Assembly (NCBI GenBank): GCA_028583605.1
Contig: CM053331.1
Location: 16,600,857-16,664,856, forward strand
Source of the DNA: Dastarcus helophoroides
Taxonomy: Eukaryota; Arthropoda; Insecta; Coleoptera; Bothrideridae
Length of the DNA: 64,000 nt
Reading direction: 5' to 3'
Positions 60,096 through 64,000 of this stretch are shown piece after piece (the stretch's first letter is position 1; each line of letters opens with the position of its first letter). A program made the position numbers and the translations under genes. A model generated the notes under the pieces. That model saw only the letters and a list, made by a program, of their open reading frames with translations, did no database searches and had not been told where the DNA came from.

Positions 60096-61164
60096 TCATT
60101 TGTTATTAATTGAGAAACTTACAACCCCTTAATTTTAATTTCTAAATTTCACTACTCCGGTCCTCGTTGTAATTTTTGGGCAAATTTCCGTGTCACCTCT
60201 CTCTACCCCTAACCTTTTATTAACGATTTTGTAATTTGCTGCGATATCTTGCAAAATATTGGTTGGGCTCACAGGTAAGATGTAAAGATTAGGAGGACAC
60301 TGATTAGTTAGAGTGAAGTCAGAGCTTCAGTCCTTGGTTGACGTTTGATTACTCTGTTAACAAAATCTTTGTAAAAATAACTCCTCGATTTAAACTAAAA
60401 ACTTGTTAACCGGACAAAGAATGTAACGTAGTTAATAGATTCTTCAAAAAAAAAGTATTAACCACCAAAGATAGAAAAAGTGTTTAAATGACATTGAAAA
60501 TATTTACATTTTTGAATTTATGTAGGAAGAATTTTGATTGTTAAACGATCAGTACTAATAGTAGATACAAAAAACTCACAAAAAACAATCATCACTAAAA
60601 TTTTATTTTAAAAATGAAGTTTTTATAAATACCACTGTTTTCTTCAAAAAAAAATCGTCATCATTTTTTTACGTGCTTGCTAATTTTAACTGGAAAGAAG
60701 GCGACGCAACATTTTAATGTGATTTTATAACCTAACGCAGCAAGAGATCAAATTTTAGGAGATCCAATGATACCTAACACAGATTGAAAACAGACAAGAA
60801 AACAGTTGCAATAATTCTTCTCTAATCACACTCATAGCTTCAAGCTAAACAGAGCATTGGAATAGTGGCGAATTAGATAATGATACCACCTTAGATAAAT
60901 ATTGTACAGAACCCCTCACGATATACTTTGACGACTAAAAGAGCTCTCTCCAAATTATTTTTGACAGACCCTTATTAAGACCATTGGAACGATTGGGCCT
61001 ATTATGCCCGGCACTTGAAGGGGCACCGCATCACCACCAAAACTAACAAAAGGTGATTTTTTTCGAAATTTAATGCAAATAGCTTTTGACGATAAAGGAT
61101 AAATTATTCAACTAATTGAAAAGATATTTATTTTAAGTTCCCCCTAATGGATGAGATTTATTAT
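60096..61164. other. AT-rich spacer
   Basis: No gene or repeat was recognised. Confidence 0.35.
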
Positions 61165-61470
61165 TGTACTAGATTCTACCCGCAACTTCATCAGCGTGGA
61201 ATTAAATGATGTTTTTCTAGAAAATGTTAACATTTTACTTCCTCAAGGTTAATTTTCTAAAAAAAACTTTTCATATTTGGCATGGCCCATTTCCCAGTGC
61301 AGTCATTAATTCAACCTATTAAACAAATTTAGGTTTCTATTATCCAGAGATTTAGATTATGCATTGGTCCGTCAATAGTTAGCTAGGATATGTTCCTTAA
61401 TATTACGTATAAAAGGCAATAAAACAAAGCGATCTAAAATACTACTTAAAAAAAATACGTAACCGAAATA
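61165..61470 (+). repeat. Dispersed repeat, second copy of the 54.1-kb type
   Basis: CTAGATTCTACCCGCAACTT then CATCAGCGTGGAATTA corresponds to the start of the repeat at 54082. Similarity continues through TCTAAAAAAAACTTT and AATAAAACAAAGCGATCTAA. The 3' block of the 54-kb copy is missing. Confidence 0.6.
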
Positions 61471-61742
61471 AAACTTTATGTAACCAACTATCCAAAGTTA
61501 CAAACAGTTTATGCAATTTCATGGTTTGTTAAATTGAAAGAGTTCGATTTGTTTTGTTTTACATATTATTACATATTATTTTATTTCTGCTAGCTGCTCA
61601 ATAAGAAAAAAAAAACATTTTCACTTGAAGCAAAAAATATTCCTGAGTAGGAAGGTTATCATAAGATAAGTAAGTACTACGTAAAAAAATCGACAGAAAA
61701 ACAATATATACTATAATCAGCTATCCAAAGTTACCAACAATA

Positions 61743-62916
61743 CAGAGTGATCCAAATTAGGTCGGCAGTATTGCTAACTTTGTTATTAAAGATACAAAAT
61801 TAGCAAACTAGTACAGTTCTTGAGGCATTATGAAAAAAACAATTGAATATGGAGCTATTGAGATTTTTGACAAAATTTTAATTTTTTAAATGGAACATCC
61901 TGTATATTTGATGTCCTTATGAAAGGTAATGGCATTTAGAATAAAAATAGTTTTTATACATTTTTTGCTAATGTGAATAATAACTAAGTTATGAGCTCAT
62001 CAAATTCGTATTAGTCTTAAGGTATGGCGGGGGATAATTTTGTTAAAAATCTTTGGACTTTTCATTTATGAATTTCCCCTGAAAACATCTTAGACAATAA
62101 TTTTGTGATAAAATGGAGTTATTAAGCAGGCAACATGTCACATTCCAGCAGGATTGAGCTCCTACGTATAATTATAGGAAAACCAGTCATCTTATAACAC
62201 ATGTGAATTGGAACTGATGGAATTATTGAATGGCCTCCAAGGTCACCTGATTTGACCCCACTCGAAGTTTTCTTGAGGGATTATCTTAAAAATCGTATTT
62301 ATAGAAAGCGAGACGGTAATGTAAATAACCTAAAAAATGTAGATAGTTGGAGAAGAAGTTATTGAAATTGAAATAGCAGAACTGTCTTAGAAAGTATCCA
62401 TGCTGAGCCGAAACGAGGAGAGAAATGTATCGAAGAACGAAGAAACATTTTCAAATAACTTCTGAAGGCGAAATCAACGGTTTCAAAAAGATACATTTTT
62501 ATTAGGATTGAATATTAATTAAATAATGTTACCTGTTTGTTAATACTTACTCGAATGTCTAATATCCCTAAGACATACATATTAACCGGTTGACATATGG
62601 TTTCATGGTCTACTAAGGTAATTTCACATTAGTTTTCGATTTCTTATGATGTACGTTAAAGTCATCATAACTCCCTTATTTTCATTTTAACAAAAAATTT
62701 CTAGTAACCATTTTTATTCTAAATTCTATTACCGTTCATATAAACATAAAATATACAGGGTGTTCCATTTAAAAAAATCGCACAAACGCGATTGTTTTTT
62801 CCATGAAGTAATCTTATTCAGTTTCAAAAACTGTACTAGTTTGCCATTTGAACCAATTTTGTATCTTTAATAATAACAAAGTTAGCAACGCTGCAGTCTT
62901 AATTTGGATCACCCTG
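61743..62916 (+). mobile_element. 1.17-kb TA-flanked element with about 170-bp inverted arms and transposase remnant
   Basis: The ends read CAGAGTGATCCAAATTAG and the inverse of CAGGGTGATCCAAATTAA, each preceded or followed by TA (61741-61742 and 62917-62918). The arms match over about 170 bp (AACTTTGTTATTA..AAAGATACAAAAT near the outside). Each arm ends on its inner side with a second ACA(G/T)G(G/A)TGTTCCATTT motif, so each arm also looks like a miniature element of its own. Confidence 0.8.
62145..62470 (+). pseudogene. Tc1/mariner-group transposase remnant
   Basis: Frames give FQQD-stop-APTYN (normally QQDGAPPH, second catalytic Asp), then EWPPRSPDLTPLEVFLRDYL (third catalytic Asp block, normally WPPRSPDLTPLDFFLWG), and LSRNEERN near the C-terminus. 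Stops interrupt the first block and frames change between blocks. The N-terminal DNA-binding region and first catalytic Asp were not found. Its position between the arms of 61743-62916 makes it the likely former transposase of that element. Confidence 0.8.
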
Positions 62917-62929
62917 TATACACAAAAAG

Positions 62930-63420
62930 TTTGTAAAATTGATAGAAATCCATTCCAAGCAGGGCTGTCAAGAAAGTTTCTAATAACACAGACGGCACAT
63001 AAAGACTTTGGAATCGAATCTTAAAAAAATTAAAAATTTGCAGTCTAAACCTAACATTTATACTTTTGTTTCGAATTGTAAACTTTAAATTTCACATTTC
63101 AAAAGAGAAAATTGGGAAATTTGATTTCAAATTCAAAATATCAGTATTTCTCATAAAATTTCAAGTGATTGCTCAGAATATTATGTGGATTAAACGTGAA
63201 GAAGCAAGGAAATTGGATTTTCAAACTATTTTATTTTTTAATGCATGTAGAAGTTTACCTGCCTTATGATCCATTTAATTCATTTGATTTATACAAGGTC
63301 GGTCATTAGTACGGTGAAGCTCTGTAGCTTCTACAGATTCTTTGCTAACAAAAGTATTTTTGGTACGAAGATACATTAGAATAAGGTGCACATTCAAAAA
63401 TTAATTTTTATTATACATAT
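62930..63420. other. AT-rich spacer
   Basis: No gene or repeat was recognised. The open frame at 63066-63269 has no motif. Confidence 0.35.
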
Positions 63421-63469
63421 ACAGAGGGGTGCACTAAAGTTGCCTTTTTTTAAATAGAACAACCCTATA
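63421..63469. mobile_element. Miniature CAGGGTG-ended element, decayed
   Basis: ACAGAGGGGTGCACT and AACAACCCTATA are imperfect inverted ends about 50 bp apart, with TTTTTTTAAATAGAAC before the right end, as in the neighbouring elements. Confidence 0.45.
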
Positions 63470-63706
63470 TATTGTTACATATTTGAATCTCTTCTAAAAT
63501 GCTGGTTAAAATGATATCAAACAATAGGAGCATGCGGGTATCAGTTTTCGAGATATTTAGAAAAATCATGAAAACTAAGCCCAAATTGCAAGCTCACTTG
63601 AAAGGCAGGAAACACCCGTATGATTTTATTTTTAATACAGATTATTTCAAAATATTTTTTTCTTAAAAAATGATAAAATTTTATTTAAAAAACATTTGCA
63701 ATTATA

Positions 63707-63766
63707 CAGGGTGATTAGAAAACGCAAAATTACATTTTTCTCAAAAAATTTAAATGGCAAACCCTG
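63707..63766. mobile_element. 60-bp TA-flanked miniature element
   Basis: CAGGGTGATTAGAAAACGC begins at 63707 and TTAAATGGCAAACCCTG ends at 63766, with TA on each side (63705-63706 and 63767-63768). The inner sequence before the right end (AAATTTAAATGG) is the same as in the larger CAGGGTG-ended elements of this window. Confidence 0.6.
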
Positions 63767-64000
63767 TATATTATTTCTTATTTCTGTTCATCAACAGCTA
63801 AGCTTTGCTTTGATGTAAATATCTGTGTAACTAATTCTTATAGTTTGGCAGATATTTAATTTCAAATTCAAAAAACTCAAATTCACTAGATTTATTTTAG
63901 TAAAATGAGTTTTTTCTCATATTTTTTAGACCTAAACAAAAATGATGTTTTTAAAATGCAGCAATTTAATTCATTGTTCTAATTTTATTCACATAAATTA

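Noticed and set aside
1..64000. CRISPR arrays, bacterial operons, riboswitches or phage genes
   Set aside because: None seen. Spliced exons, LINE, BEL/Pao, Penelope and mariner content show animal nuclear DNA.

Overview
This 64 kb window is AT-rich, intron-bearing animal DNA. The content points to an insect, probably a beetle: a CYP4-type cytochrome P450, BEL/Pao and Penelope-like retroelements, a non-LTR retrotransposon with RNase H, mariner-type transposons and many small hAT-like and TA-flanked elements. The assignment to beetle is inference. Host genes are sparse. Most of the window is transposon remains and AT-rich spacer.

Host loci. (1) The last two coding exons of a CYP4-family P450 lie on the + strand at 11421-11909, with an intact heme-binding motif and a clean 145-bp intron. 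No upstream P450 exon was recognised. (2) A minus-strand gene of unknown identity is suggested by a GC-rich first-exon-like segment at 57443-57655, ending in a GTAAGT donor, and a 61-bp exon with consensus splice sites at 19676-19736. They would be about 37.7 kb apart and are phase-compatible. (3) A tRNA-Ala(CGC) gene with a pol III terminator lies on the minus strand at 53396-53467.

Layout. 1.2-3.2 kb: decayed BEL/Pao element with 5' LTR and tRNA-Arg primer-binding site. 3.4-3.7 kb: mariner scrap. 4.6-5.8 kb: Penelope-like reverse transcriptase pseudogene. 6.7-8.0 kb: 1.34-kb foldback element. 8.2-11.2 kb: GC-rich and hAT-like miniatures. 11.4-11.9 kb: P450. 12.2 kb: hAT miniature with a perfect 8-bp target duplication. 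14.4-17.6 kb: three transposons nested inside one another, with a mariner at the core. 25-28 kb: degenerate AATTTCGA-type repeats interrupted by a LINE fragment. 30-35 kb: two inverted-repeat elements. 41.7-43.4 kb: Tigger/pogo-like shell. 47-53 kb and elsewhere: Penelope-type hammerhead ribozyme motifs. 48.8-50.7 and 55.7-57.0 kb: two long TTTCGAC arrays, each with the same leader. 51.3-52.7 kb and 61.7-62.9 kb: further TA-flanked inverted-repeat elements.

The most notable signals are the set of hammerhead-ribozyme-like sequences (two with an intact core), the three-level nested transposon, the leader-plus-array repeat family, and the possible long-intron host gene on the minus strand. No autonomous intact transposon was found: every transposase or reverse transcriptase carries stops or frameshifts.
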